A stretch of 29,105 nt of DNA, taken from the NCBI GenBank assembly GCA_012513595.1, contig JAAZBY010000299.1, positions 1-29,105 on the forward strand. The letters run 5' to 3'. The first letter of the stretch is position 1, and each line of letters begins with the position of its first letter. A program made the position numbers and the translations under genes. The notes under the pieces were generated by a model. The model saw only the letters and a list, made by a program, of their open reading frames with translations, did not search any database and was not told the DNA's origin. The DNA comes from Chloroflexota bacterium (GTDB lineage Bacteria; Chloroflexota; Anaerolineae; UBA1429). Positions 15,746 through 23,875 of this stretch are shown here, one piece after another.

Positions 15746-18152
15746 AAGATGGCGGCGGTGGGGCCTGTGGTTGGCCCTGGCGGCCCTGCTCCTTCTGGCG
15801 CTGGGTCTACGTCTCTACCGCCTCGACGCACAGAGCCTCTGGAACGACGAGGGCACCAGCGTGGCGCTAGCCGGCCGCGACCTGGCCACTATCACCCGCA
15901 GCGCCGCGCTGGACATACACCCCCCCTTCTACTACTACGTCCTGCACGCCTGGACGCGGCTCTTTGGCGACGGGGAGGCCGCCGTCCGCAGCCTCTCGGC
16001 GTTGGCCGGGGCCGGCGTCGTCGCCGTGACCTGGGCGCTTGGCCGGCGCCTCTGCGGCCCGGCGGCAGGGCTGCTGGCGGGGCTCTATGCGGCCATGTCG
16101 GCGTTCCAGGTGTACTATTCGCAGGAAGCGCGGATGTACATTCTGGTGACGCTGCTCGGCGGCCTGTCGATGCTGGCCTTCGTGCGCTTGCTGGAGGCCT
16201 GGTCGGGCGGGGCTGCCCGGCGGAGGGCGCTCATCGCGGCCTCTGTGTGGTACGTGCTCGCCACGGCGCTGGCCACCTACACGCACTATTTCGCCTTCAG
16301 CCTGCTGGCGGGGCAGAACGTGGCCGTGCTGATCTGGCTCCTGGGGCGGCGCGGGACGGAGCGCCGCGTGCCGTGGGGCCCGCTCTTGGCCTGGGGGGCC
16401 CTCCAGGCACTCGTCGTGGGGCTGTACGTGCCCTGGCTGGTAGCGTCGTGGGGGTCGCTCCGCTCCTGGCCCGCGGTGAGCGCGCCGCTCAGCCTGGGCG
16501 GGCTGCTGGCCCGGGCGGCGCAGGTGTTCGCCTTTGGCGTGACGATCGCCGACACGCGCACGACGCGCCTGCTGGCGGCCGCCGTGAGCGCGCCGGCCGT
16601 AGCAGCGCTGGCAGCCGGCGTGGGCGCCTGGCGCCGCCGTCAGAGAGACCTGACGCCCGGCGGAACCTCCGCCCTGGGCACTGCCATCGCGGCGCTGTAT
16701 GCGGCCGCGCCCGTTCTGGTCATGTACGGGCTGTCACTGAGCCGGCCGATGTACAAGCCCAAGTTCTTGCTCCTGGCCACGCCGGGCTACCACATCTTGC
16801 TGGCGGCCGGAGCGCTGGCGCTGGCGGGCTGGCTGGCCCGCGTGGCGCGCAGGGCCTGGCTGCGGCACGTGGTCACCGTGGGCCTGGCCGGGGCGGTGCT
16901 GGCGGCCTCGGCCTGGTCGCTCGCGGCGCTCTACAACGACCCGCGCACCTACCGGGATGACTATCGCGGCATCGTGGGTTATATCGAGGCCACCGCCGGC
17001 CCCCAGGACGCCATCCTCATCAACGCCCCCGGCCAGATCGAGACGGTGGGCTACTACTACCAGGGCGCGCTGCCGATGGTGCCCCTGCCCTTGCAGCGGC
17101 CCATCGACGCGGAGGCCACCCGGGCCGCCCTCGACGACTTGCTCGCCAAGCACCAGCGCATCTATGCCATCCTGTGGGCCACCGATGAGAGCGACCCCGA
17201 GGGCGTCATCGAGGGCTACCTCGACCAGCACGCCTTCAAGACGCTGGACAGCTGGTTCGGCGACGTGCGCCTGGCGGTCTATGCCGTCCCCGAGGCGCCG
17301 CCCACAACGCCGCAGCAGGCCACCGAGGTCACCTTTGGAGAGAGCATCCGGCTGCGCGGCTACTCGCTAGGCACGCACGAGGTGGCCAGCGGGGACATTG
17401 TGCAGCTGGCGCTCTTCTGGGAATGCCTGCAGCCGGTTCCCGAGCCGTTGAAAGTCTTTACCCACCTCGTGGACGCACGCGGCAACATCATCGGGCAGCG
17501 CGACAGCGAGCCCGCCGGCGGCAGCCGCCCCACCTTGGGCTGGGCCGTCGGGGAGACGATCGTGGATTACTACGGCCTGCTGGTGCGGCCGGGCACCCCG
17601 CCCGGCCCCCATACGGTGCGCATCGGCCTGTACTCTGCCGCCGACGGCCGCCGTCTGGCGGTCTCCGCCGCCGGGCAACCCCTCGGTGACGCCCTAGATC
17701 TCGATACGGTTACCGTCGTGGCGCCGTCCACACCGCCGCCGGCGGGCGCGCTGGACCTGCAGCATCCTGACAGCATGGCCTGGGACGGGGTAACCCTGCT
17801 GGGGCATAATCTGCACCGCCTGGGTGCAGAGCACGAGGTGGACCTTGTCCTGCACCGCGGGGACGCGGCCAGCCTGGTGCTCTTCTGGCAGCGGCAGGAG
17901 GGCGCCGCGCCCGGCGATGGCTGGGTGGCCTCCCTCCGTGACCGGCGCGGCCGGACGGTGTGGGAGCAGGCGCTGCGCATTGCCGGCGGGGGCTGGCCGC
18001 CGGCACAATGGGAGCCGGGCGAGATCGTCCGCGATGCGCACGTTCTGTCGCTGCCGGCCGAGGTGGCCCCTGGCACCTATGGGCTCTATCTGGCGCCGGA
18101 GGCGGAGCCGGGCCGGGCGCGGCCGCTGCAGCGGATAGAGATCCTGCCCTGA
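15738..18152 (+). CDS. GT39-like (GT-C fold) membrane glycosyltransferase with C-terminal beta domains
   Basis: An 804-residue polytopic protein. The first membrane helix (about 8-26) is followed by the outer-loop motif LWNDEGTS with Asp37/Glu38, the expected catalytic acidic pair of GT-C enzymes, then DIHPPFYYY at 59-67. About ten further hydrophobic segments extend to residue 395. The family moves sugars from polyprenyl-phosphate donors outside the membrane. Residues about 400-520 form a soluble region. Two related beta-sandwich-like domains follow (about 530-655 and 673-804), each with an L-x-G-x-x-L opening, a LFW strand and a final PGxxxxxxGLY segment. The start is the ATG at 15738, overlapping the upstream hydrolase. 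The frame is open 12 codons upstream, but without a ribosome site. The acceptor is unknown. Confidence 0.85.
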   Translation: MAERWRRWGLWLALAALLLLALGLRLYRLDAQSLWNDEGTSVALAGRDLATITRSAALDIHPPFYYYVLHAWTRLFGDGEAAVRSLSALAGAGVVAVTWALGRRLCGPAAGLLAGLYAAMSAFQVYYSQEARMYILVTLLGGLSMLAFVRLLEAWSGGAARRRALIAASVWYVLATALATYTHYFAFSLLAGQNVAVLIWLLGRRGTERRVPWGPLLAWGALQALVVGLYVPWLVASWGSLRSWPAVSAPLSLGGLLARAAQVFAFGVTIADTRTTRLLAAAVSAPAVAALAAGVGAWRRRQRDLTPGGTSALGTAIAALYAAAPVLVMYGLSLSRPMYKPKFLLLATPGYHILLAAGALALAGWLARVARRAWLRHVVTVGLAGAVLAASAWSLAALYNDPRTYRDDYRGIVGYIEATAGPQDAILINAPGQIETVGYYYQGALPMVPLPLQRPIDAEATRAALDDLLAKHQRIYAILWATDESDPEGVIEGYLDQHAFKTLDSWFGDVRLAVYAVPEAPPTTPQQATEVTFGESIRLRGYSLGTHEVASGDIVQLALFWECLQPVPEPLKVFTHLVDARGNIIGQRDSEPAGGSRPTLGWAVGETIVDYYGLLVRPGTPPGPHTVRIGLYSAADGRRLAVSAAGQPLGDALDLDTVTVVAPSTPPPAGALDLQHPDSMAWDGVTLLGHNLHRLGAEHEVDLVLHRGDAASLVLFWQRQEGAAPGDGWVASLRDRRGRTVWEQALRIAGGGWPPAQWEPGEIVRDAHVLSLPAEVAPGTYGLYLAPEAEPGRARPLQRIEILP

Positions 18153-18167
18153 CCTTGCCGCCGCAGG

Positions 18168-18602
18168 CTAGAGCGCCGCGCTGGCCGGCATGCTCCCTAT
18201 CGCCTGGCTGCTGAGGTCCGCCAGGGTCGTCCCGTCGAGCACGGCCAATAGCTGCACCTGGGCTTCGGCCAGGACGGGGCGCATCGTGCAGACCTCCTCG
18301 CGGTCACAGCTCTCCGAGGGAGACAGGCAGCGGTTCAGGGTGATAGGGCCTTCGATTGCCTCGATCACTTCGCGTAGGGTGATCTCTTCGGGCGGCCTGG
18401 CCAAGGAAAAACCCCCCTTGGCCCCCCGGTGCGAGCGCACCAGCCCCTCCTTGGCCAGTTCCTGGAAGATCTTGGATAGGTAGCTCTCGGGGAGGCCCTC
18501 GGCCGCAGCGATGTCCTTCACCAGCACTACCGAGTCCGGCGGCAGGGCGGCCAAGTGGATGATGCCCCGCGCCCCGTAATCGGCTCCCCGTGTCAAACGC
18601 AT
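18168..18602 (-). CDS. Rrf2-family transcriptional regulator with Fe-S cysteines
   Basis: A 144-residue winged-helix regulator of the Rrf2 family (IscR/NsrR/RsrR-like). The start MRLTRGADYGARGIIHLA is typical. The recognition helix region LPESYLSKIFQELAKEGLV and wing SHRGAKGGFSLAR (about 42-72) are well conserved. Three cysteines, spaced C-x6-C-x5-C at about residues 92-105 (LNRCLSPSESC, EEVC), would hold an iron-sulfur cluster, so it probably senses iron-sulfur status, oxygen, nitric oxide or redox state. The start is the ATG at 18602, with GGAGGA 6 bases upstream; a long open extension upstream is not coding. It is transcribed alone, ends 15 bases from the convergent glycosyltransferase gene, and is divergent from the SEC-C gene. 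No Isc/Suf genes are present here. Confidence 0.9.
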   Translation of the reverse strand: MRLTRGADYGARGIIHLAALPPDSVVLVKDIAAAEGLPESYLSKIFQELAKEGLVRSHRGAKGGFSLARPPEEITLREVIEAIEGPITLNRCLSPSESCDREEVCTMRPVLAEAQVQLLAVLDGTTLADLSSQAIGSMPASAAL

Positions 18603-18618
18603 GATGGCTCCTCCGCAG

Positions 18619-18637
18619 TACCAACGCCTACCAACGC
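18619..18637. repeat. Tandem direct repeat TACCAACGC in the Rrf2 leader
   Basis: TACCAACGC occurs at 18619-18627 and again at 18629-18637, an exact 10-base period, that is one helical turn. It lies between the regulator's -10 element and ribosome site. It may be a regulatory protein site or simply chance. Confidence 0.45.
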
Positions 18638-18657
18638 GCCTGCCGTGTGGCCCATCG

Positions 18658-18686
18658 ATTCTACCATCGCGCGGGAGGGCGTACAA
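18658..18686 (-). promoter_or_regulatory. Extended -10 promoter of the Rrf2 regulator
   Basis: On the minus strand, TTGTAC (18686-18681), a 17-base spacer ending in TGG, and TAGAAT (18663-18658). The leader of about 50 bases contains a direct repeat (18619-18637). A dyad abuts the -35 (18687-18708). Confidence 0.65.
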
Positions 18687-18708
18687 GACTAACAGGGATG
18701 GATTAGTC
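18687..18708. promoter_or_regulatory. Dyad GACTAA-N10-TTAGTC, candidate Rrf2 operator
   Basis: GACTAA at 18687-18692 is inverted as TTAGTC at 18703-18708. GACTA/TAGTC half-sites are the core of the IscR type 1 site, although there the spacing is shorter. The dyad touches the -35 of the regulator's own promoter and lies about 45 bases upstream of the divergent promoter, so one bound protein could affect both. Confidence 0.4.
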
Positions 18709-18753
18709 CTACTTCTCACGGCCCAACCAACCGCTGGACCGCGCGCCGGGCCG

Positions 18754-18782
18754 TTGACGGTCGCCGGCCTCTGTGGTACCAT
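18754..18782 (+). promoter_or_regulatory. Extended -10 promoter of the SEC-C/HAD/galK group
   Basis: TTGACG at 18754-18759, a 17-base spacer ending in TGG, and TACCAT at 18777-18782. It lies 56 bases upstream of the SEC-C protein's start codon. Confidence 0.6.
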
Positions 18783-18838
18783 CTTGCCGTTCACGGGATA
18801 CCGTGACGCTCGGTTGGCCTTGCTGGAGGATAGCGTGA

Positions 18839-19840
18839 ATGCCCGCAGTCGGTAGAAACTCCCCCTGTCCGTGCGGCAGCGGCAGAAAGTACAAGAACTG
18901 CTGCATGCGGCGCAACGAGCTGGACCGCTCACAGCTCCGGGGTGCCAGCCTGATGGTCGCCTCGCTCATGAGCGAGATCGAGCAGTTCGCCGTAGGCCCT
19001 GAACACACCGCGGACGTGGACGCCGCGTTCGAGGTCTACTGGTGGGGCGCCTACGACACCGGCGGTTTCGACGAGGCCGACCGGGGCAGCATGCTCCGCT
19101 GGCTGGAGTGGTTCGCGCTCGACTATCGCGTCGGCCCTGAACGGCGCCGGCCCATCGAACTGTATGCCGAGGGCCCCGGGCGTGAGCTGCCCGACGAGTA
19201 CCAACCCCTGCTGGCGGCTATATCTCAGGCGACGATGGGGCTCTACCGCGTCCAGGGCGCCCAACCGCCGCGCCTGACCCTTCTCGACGTGCTGCGCGAC
19301 CAGACCCTCCTGGAGGCGGAAGACGCCGTGCTGGCCCGCTCCGCCAGGCCGGGGGACGTGCTCGTGGCGCGGGCCTACACGCTGGAGGGGACCATCCACC
19401 TGACCTCTGCCAGCCTGCTTCTGCCCGGGGAGTTTGAGGTTGGCATGGCCGAGTACGTCCGCAACGCCTTCCGTACTTTCGTCGCCGAGCGGGGCAAGGC
19501 CACCTGGGACGACTTTTTCCGCAACAACGGGCACATCATGATGGCCTACTTGCTGTCGTACCGCGCTGAGGCGCTGCGTGCGCTCATCGGCCCGGGCACC
19601 CGCTTCCACGACCCACTCACCACTCGCGACAAGTTGCGCGAGTTCACCCGCGCTGCACGCGCCCGCCAAGAAGAGGCGCAGCGCCAGCAGGAAGAGGCGG
19701 AATTCCTGGGGGCGGCGGCGCACCGTACCACCTCGGGCCTGCTCTTGCTCGGCGATGAAGAATCCGAGCCTGCGCCGCCTGCCAAGGGGCAGGAAGAGCC
19801 CCGACGACCGACCATCCTGCTGCCCGGCCGCGACGGCTGA
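18839..19840 (+). CDS. SEC-C metal-binding motif protein of unknown function
   Basis: A 333-residue protein with a SEC-C zinc-binding motif at the very N-terminus: CPCGSGRKYKNCC at residues 10-22 (Cys10, Cys12, Cys21, Cys22). The motif is known from the end of SecA, where it binds zinc and SecB or ribosomes, and from many unrelated proteins. The rest (about 25-333) is a mostly helical domain with many Trp/Tyr/Asp residues (YWWGAYDTGGFDEADRGSMLRW; the string is around 61-82) and a Gln/Glu-rich coiled stretch at about 275-295. I recognise no other family. GGAGGA 8 bases upstream sets the start. It is followed after 45 bases by the HAD hydrolase gene, which probably shares the transcript. Confidence 0.75.
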   Translation: MPAVGRNSPCPCGSGRKYKNCCMRRNELDRSQLRGASLMVASLMSEIEQFAVGPEHTADVDAAFEVYWWGAYDTGGFDEADRGSMLRWLEWFALDYRVGPERRRPIELYAEGPGRELPDEYQPLLAAISQATMGLYRVQGAQPPRLTLLDVLRDQTLLEAEDAVLARSARPGDVLVARAYTLEGTIHLTSASLLLPGEFEVGMAEYVRNAFRTFVAERGKATWDDFFRNNGHIMMAYLLSYRAEALRALIGPGTRFHDPLTTRDKLREFTRAARARQEEAQRQQEEAEFLGAAAHRTTSGLLLLGDEESEPAPPAKGQEEPRRPTILLPGRDG

Positions 19841-19885
19841 CATCGCCCGGCGCAACCTGCTACGACCCGCGAGGGAAATGGGGAC

Positions 19886-20614
19886 TTGCCTTACCTACGC
19901 GCACTGCTTCTAGACCTCGACGACACCCTGCTCATCAACGACATGGACTCCTTCGGCCCTTCCTACTATCGGGCCCTCCTGGAGGCGATGCGCACCGTCT
20001 GCCCGCCGGTCCGCTTCATGGAGGCCCTGCAGGCTGGCACCGAGGCGATGATGCGCAACGACGGGCGCAGCGGCACCAACGCGGAGGTCTTTGCCCGCGA
20101 GTTCCTGCCGCGCGTCGGGCGCCCTGCTGACGAGGTCATGCCGCTTTTTGAGCGGTTCTACCGCAAGGACTTTGACGCGCTGCGCACGGTCACCCAGGTC
20201 GACCCCGACGCCAGGCGTCTGGTGGAACTGGCCCGCCGCGAGGGCTACCAGGTGGCCATCGCCACCCAGCCGCTTTTCCCGCGCGACGCGATCCTGGCCC
20301 GCTTGCGCTGGGCAGGGGTGCCCGATGAGGAGTTCCACTACGATTGGATCACCTCGTACGAGGTCATGTCGGCCTGCAAGCCACGGCGGGCCTTCTTCCG
20401 CACCGTTCTGGACCGCCTCCAGCGCCGGCCGGACGAGTGCCTCATGGTCGGCGACAGCCCCGAGGCCGACATGGGGGCCGGTCGCCTGGGGATCAAGACC
20501 TTTTGGGTAGACCGCAACCACGGGGACGACCCGGCCACGGTACGCGCGGATGCCCGCGGCAGCCTCTCTGATCTCATCCGCCTCATAGAGACCGGACAAG
20601 TCGATGACCTCTAG
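19886..20614 (+). CDS. HAD-superfamily hydrolase (phosphatase-like)
   Basis: A 242-residue haloacid dehalogenase-type hydrolase, most likely a small-molecule phosphatase. Motif I is LLLDLDDTLL with nucleophile Asp10 and acid/base Asp12. Motif II Thr127 is in IATQP, motif III Lys165 is in ACKPRRAFF, and motif IV is MVGDSPEADMGAG with Asp190 and Asp195. The helical cap lies between motifs I and II (about 20-100), i.e. a type C1 cap. The start codon is TTG at 19886, with GAGGGA about 10 bases upstream; the core strand begins within five residues, so a later start would break motif I. It overlaps galK by 11 bases. A role in sugar-phosphate metabolism is possible from context. Confidence 0.87.
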   Translation: MPYLRALLLDLDDTLLINDMDSFGPSYYRALLEAMRTVCPPVRFMEALQAGTEAMMRNDGRSGTNAEVFAREFLPRVGRPADEVMPLFERFYRKDFDALRTVTQVDPDARRLVELARREGYQVAIATQPLFPRDAILARLRWAGVPDEEFHYDWITSYEVMSACKPRRAFFRTVLDRLQRRPDECLMVGDSPEADMGAGRLGIKTFWVDRNHGDDPATVRADARGSLSDLIRLIETGQVDDL

Positions 20615-21776
20615 AACAGCACCGGATCGCCTGGGTGGGCTCACCGCGGCCGCTACCGCCGCCTACCGTCGACAGTTTCAGGGGGAGCCGGCCTTCGTCG
20701 TGGCGGCGCCCGGCCGCGTCAACCTGATCGGTGAGCACACCGACTATAACGACGGTTTTGTGCTGCCGGCCGCCATTGACCGGCACGTCGTAGTGGCGGC
20801 CTCGCCCCGCAACGACAGCGGGGTGCACGTCTACGCCGCCGACCTGGGCGAAAGCGCGTCCTTCGACCTTGGGGACGTCCAACAGAGCGCCGAACACCCC
20901 TGGAACAACTACCAGCGGGCCGTGGCCTGGGCGCTACAGGGGGCCGGCTATCGGTTGGGCGGCCTCGACATGGTCGTGACGAGCAACGTGCCGATCGCCG
21001 CCGGGCTCAGCTCCTCCGCGGCCATCGAGCTGGCCGCGGCGCACGCCTTTGAGGTGGCCGGCGGATGGACTATCGGCGGCGTGGAGCGCGCCCTCCTGTG
21101 CCAAAAGGCAGAGAACGAGTTCGTCGGCATGCGCTGCGGGATCATGGACCAGTACATCATCTCGCTGGGAGAGGCCGGCCACGCCCTGCTGATCGACTGC
21201 CGCAGCCTCGAGTACCGGGCCATCCCGATGGCGGCCGGGCCGCTCCTGGTGATCTGCGACACGAAAAAGCGCCGCGGCCTGGTGGATTCCGAGTACAACC
21301 TGCGCCGGCAGGAGTGCGAGCGCGGCGCGGCCCTCCTCGGCGTGCGCGCCCTGCGCGACGTGACCCCTGCCGAACTCGGCCGGCGCCAGGGTGAGCTGGA
21401 GCCGACCACCCTCAAGCGCTGCCGGCACGTCGTCACGGAGAATCAGCGGGTGCTCGACGCGGTGCAGGCGCTCGAGGCCGACGACCTGGCGGCCTTTGGC
21501 CGGCTGATGAACGCCTCACACGAGAGCCTGCGCGACGATTATGAGGTCACGGGCGCCGAGCTAGACGCGCTGGCCGAGGCGGCCTGGGGAGTGGAGGGCG
21601 TGCTCGGCGCGCGCATGACGGGCGCGGGGTTCGGCGGCTGCACGGTGAACCTCGTCGCGCCGGAGGCGCTCGACGAGTTCCTGCGCCGCGTGCCGGACGA
21701 GTATCGCCAACGCACCGGGCTGGAAGCGGAGATTCACGTCTGCCACGCCGTCCAGGGCGTGCACCGCGTCCGGTAG
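20604..21776 (+). CDS. galK: Galactokinase
   Basis: A 390-residue GHMP kinase that phosphorylates galactose at C1, the first step of the Leloir pathway in the cytoplasm. The galactokinase signature GRVNLIGEHTDYNDGF is at residues 37-52, the ATP motif GLSSSAA at 134-140, and the catalytic Asp182 in GIMDQ, with Arg38 the matching conserved arginine. GHMP motif 3 MTGAGFGG is at 338-345. Length is normal. The start ATG at 20604 lies inside the HAD gene (11-base overlap), consistent with translational coupling. A plausible intrinsic terminator follows. No galT or galE is next to it, so the rest of the pathway must be elsewhere. Neighbouring GT, GH and sugar-acid genes fit a saccharide-using organism. 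Confidence 0.95.
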   Translation: MTSRTAPDRLGGLTAAATAAYRRQFQGEPAFVVAAPGRVNLIGEHTDYNDGFVLPAAIDRHVVVAASPRNDSGVHVYAADLGESASFDLGDVQQSAEHPWNNYQRAVAWALQGAGYRLGGLDMVVTSNVPIAAGLSSSAAIELAAAHAFEVAGGWTIGGVERALLCQKAENEFVGMRCGIMDQYIISLGEAGHALLIDCRSLEYRAIPMAAGPLLVICDTKKRRGLVDSEYNLRRQECERGAALLGVRALRDVTPAELGRRQGELEPTTLKRCRHVVTENQRVLDAVQALEADDLAAFGRLMNASHESLRDDYEVTGAELDALAEAAWGVEGVLGARMTGAGFGGCTVNLVAPEALDEFLRRVPDEYRQRTGLEAEIHVCHAVQGVHRVR

Positions 21777-21801
21777 GCATCGGGAGAGGGCAAGCGAGAT
21801 C

Positions 21802-21833
21802 ACATGCGGCGGGCTGAGCCCGCCGCATGTTTT
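21802..21833 (+). terminator. Intrinsic terminator after galK
   Basis: A 13-bp perfect stem, ACATGCGGCGGGC (21802-21814) with 21818-21830, a TGA loop, and TTTT at 21830-21833. It lies 25 bases after the galK stop and 4 bases before the end of the convergent glycosyltransferase gene. Confidence 0.82.
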
Positions 21834-21836
21834 GCG

Positions 21837-22832
21837 TTACTCCCGCGCCGGCGGGCGCAGCCTGGCCAGCCCGCGCGCCCGCAGCAACCCCCAGGCCAAC
21901 CCGCACCCCAGCGCCAAGGAGCGCACCAGCAAGACCGCTGGCGCCACCAGGCCCACGGCGCGGTCCCGCCGCCAGGCGTAGGCCAGGAAGGGCAGCCAGG
22001 TGGCGGCCATGGCGGCCGCCACACCGAGCGGCGCCCAGCGGAGCGCCCCGCGGGCCAGGAGCAGCGGCAGGCTCACGATCAGGAGGCCGCTGAGGGCCAC
22101 CTGGGCCTTGAGGCTCTGCGGGGTATGCGCGTCGTCGAGCGCCTTGGAGGGGTGGGAAGCCAGTACGGCGACCTTCCAGTAGCCGATGCTGAACTTTTTG
22201 CGGGCATAGCCGCGCAGGGTGGCGGCGTGGAGATGGTCCACCACGGCGTCGGGCACAAAGATCAGGCGATGCCCCCGCCCGGAGACGCGGAAGGACAGCT
22301 CCTGGTCCTCCAGAGAGGTCGAGGGGAGCAGCTCGTTAAAGCCACCCACCTCCTCGAGGACGCTGCGGCGGTAGATGGCGGCGTAGGTATCCACAAAGTC
22401 GATGCTCGCGCGTCGGGCCATGCGGCGGTATCGCGTCTCGTACTCGACCTGCACAAAGCGGGCCACCAGGCCGCGCTGTCGCGTGGCATAGATCCCTTTG
22501 CCGCCGGCGGCTCCCGCCTCTTCGACGGCGCGCAGCAGGGCGCCCGCCCAGGTGGGGTGTGGGGCGCAGTCGGCATCGGTAAAGAGGATGTACTCCCCGC
22601 GCGCTTCCGCCGTGCCGCGGTTGCGGGCCACGGCCGGCCCGGCCGGGCCCTGCCGGATGAGCCGAACCCCCGGAAAGCCGTGCACGACCTCCGCGGTGTC
22701 GTCCGTCGAGCCGTCATCGACGACGATCACCTCATAATCGGCAACCGGCAGGTCCTGCGCCTCGAGCGCCCGCAAGCAGTCGGCGATGATGCCCGCCCCG
22801 TTGCGCACCGGTACGACGATGCTGGCCCTCAT
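21837..22832 (-). CDS. Family 2 glycosyltransferase
   Basis: A 331-residue GT2 (GT-A fold) enzyme. The nucleotide-sugar region begins MRASIVVPVRNGAGII, then VVDDGSTDDT at 37-46. The metal-binding TDAD is at 85-88, and an ED-x-E-type acceptor motif (LEDQELSFRV) is at 174-183. Two to three C-terminal hydrophobic segments (about 245-310) attach it to the membrane. Such enzymes add sugars to lipids, polyprenyl phosphates or polysaccharides on the inner face. The start is the ATG at 22832, overlapping the upstream flippase-like gene's stop as ATGA. The much longer open frame extending upstream is a shadow of that gene. It is the last gene of the envelope-glycan operon. Confidence 0.9.
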   Translation of the reverse strand: MRASIVVPVRNGAGIIADCLRALEAQDLPVADYEVIVVDDGSTDDTAEVVHGFPGVRLIRQGPAGPAVARNRGTAEARGEYILFTDADCAPHPTWAGALLRAVEEAGAAGGKGIYATRQRGLVARFVQVEYETRYRRMARRASIDFVDTYAAIYRRSVLEEVGGFNELLPSTSLEDQELSFRVSGRGHRLIFVPDAVVDHLHAATLRGYARKKFSIGYWKVAVLASHPSKALDDAHTPQSLKAQVALSGLLIVSLPLLLARGALRWAPLGVAAAMAATWLPFLAYAWRRDRAVGLVAPAVLLVRSLALGCGLAWGLLRARGLARLRPPARE

Positions 22833-23875
22833 GCCGCCTCCTCGGGGCGCTCCGCCGTCGCAGCGACATGGCTGGCCAGCTCTCCGAAGCGCACGCTGAG
22901 TGCCGGCGCCGCCAGCGCCCCGCCGGCGATGATCGTGCCGTAGATCAGGCCATGGAGCACTACGGCATACGGCATGGCCAGGTCGGCTCCCACGGCAAAC
23001 ACCTCCAGGGCCAGCACGGTCACATAGTGAAAGAGCCCCACCTGCGCCGGCACCCCGGGGATCAGCACGGCGAGATAGTGCACCACCAGAAGGAGCAAGG
23101 CAGCGCTGGCCCGGGCGGGCAGCCCCAGGGCCAGGAACAGGACATAGTTGCACCCCAGCCCCAATAACCATACCCCGACGGTGGCCAGGAGCGCCGGAAC
23201 TAGCACGCCCCTGCCCCGCAGGGCGCCGACGCCGTCCAGCCCCGCCTCCGCCAGGCGGCGCAGGCGCGCGGGAAGGCGGCCCGTCCAGCGGGCCAGACTC
23301 GTGCGTCCGAAGGCGAGCATCAGGACGCCCGCCGCCAGCAGGCCCAGGGTGGCGGCAAAGCTCCACGCCGCGGTGCCGAACCAGCCGGGCAAGGCCATCC
23401 GGAGCGCCAGGGCGCCGGCAATGGCCAGGAGGGCCAGGCCGTCCAGGACCTTCTCCACGAGGATGGTCCCCAGCACCAGGCCAAAGCCGCCCGGCACGCC
23501 GCGCCCGGCCAGGTAAGAGCGGGTAAGTTCCCCGGCCCGTGCCGGGATGACCACGTTGGCCAGCTGCCCCACGGCAAAGATGGCCGTCAGCCGCAGCCAG
23601 CCCGGCCGCGCCGGATGGGCCGCCAGGAGGAAGCGCCAGCGCAACCCCTTGACCAGCGGCGCCACCAGGATCGCCAGCCAGGCCAGCACCAGCCAACCCC
23701 AGCGGGCCCGGGCGAGCACCGCGACCATGTCGCCCCAGGCCACCTCACGGACGGCCAGCCAAAACAGCCCGCCGCCGGCCAGCAGGCCGACCGTCGGCCG
23801 CAGCCAACCCCAGCGCGCGCCGCTGCGGTCGCGGGCGGTCGAGGAGAGGGGCGGCAGGGGGCGGGAACTGCTCAC
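22829..23875 (-). CDS. Flippase-like integral membrane protein (UPF0104/LPG synthase TM domain family)
   Basis: A 348-residue protein with about eight membrane segments. It matches the UPF0104/lysylphosphatidylglycerol synthase-type membrane domain: early WxxLxLAWLAIL helices, KGLRWRFLL at about 75-83, the conserved NVVIPARAGELTRSYL at about 110-125, and the later LIPGVPAQVGLFHY segment. Members flip or transfer lipids, but there is no C-terminal aminoacyl transfer domain here. The start codon is GTG at 23875, overlapping the rmlB stop as GTGA. Its stop overlaps the GT2 start. In this context it may move a glycolipid intermediate or help deliver lipid substrates to the glycosyltransferase. 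Confidence 0.87.
   Translation of the reverse strand: MSSSRPLPPLSSTARDRSGARWGWLRPTVGLLAGGGLFWLAVREVAWGDMVAVLARARWGWLVLAWLAILVAPLVKGLRWRFLLAAHPARPGWLRLTAIFAVGQLANVVIPARAGELTRSYLAGRGVPGGFGLVLGTILVEKVLDGLALLAIAGALALRMALPGWFGTAAWSFAATLGLLAAGVLMLAFGRTSLARWTGRLPARLRRLAEAGLDGVGALRGRGVLVPALLATVGVWLLGLGCNYVLFLALGLPARASAALLLLVVHYLAVLIPGVPAQVGLFHYVTVLALEVFAVGADLAMPYAVVLHGLIYGTIIAGGALAAPALSVRFGELASHVAATAERPEEAA

Noticed and set aside
18603..18932. N-terminal extension of the Rrf2 regulator
   Set aside because: It runs through the divergent promoters and opposite the SEC-C motif. Rrf2 proteins start at MRLTRGADYG.
22833..23696. Long 5' extension of the GT2 frame
   Set aside because: The extension is the flippase-like gene read in another frame. 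The GT2 core starts at 22832 with the usual overlap and family-typical MRASIVVPVRN.
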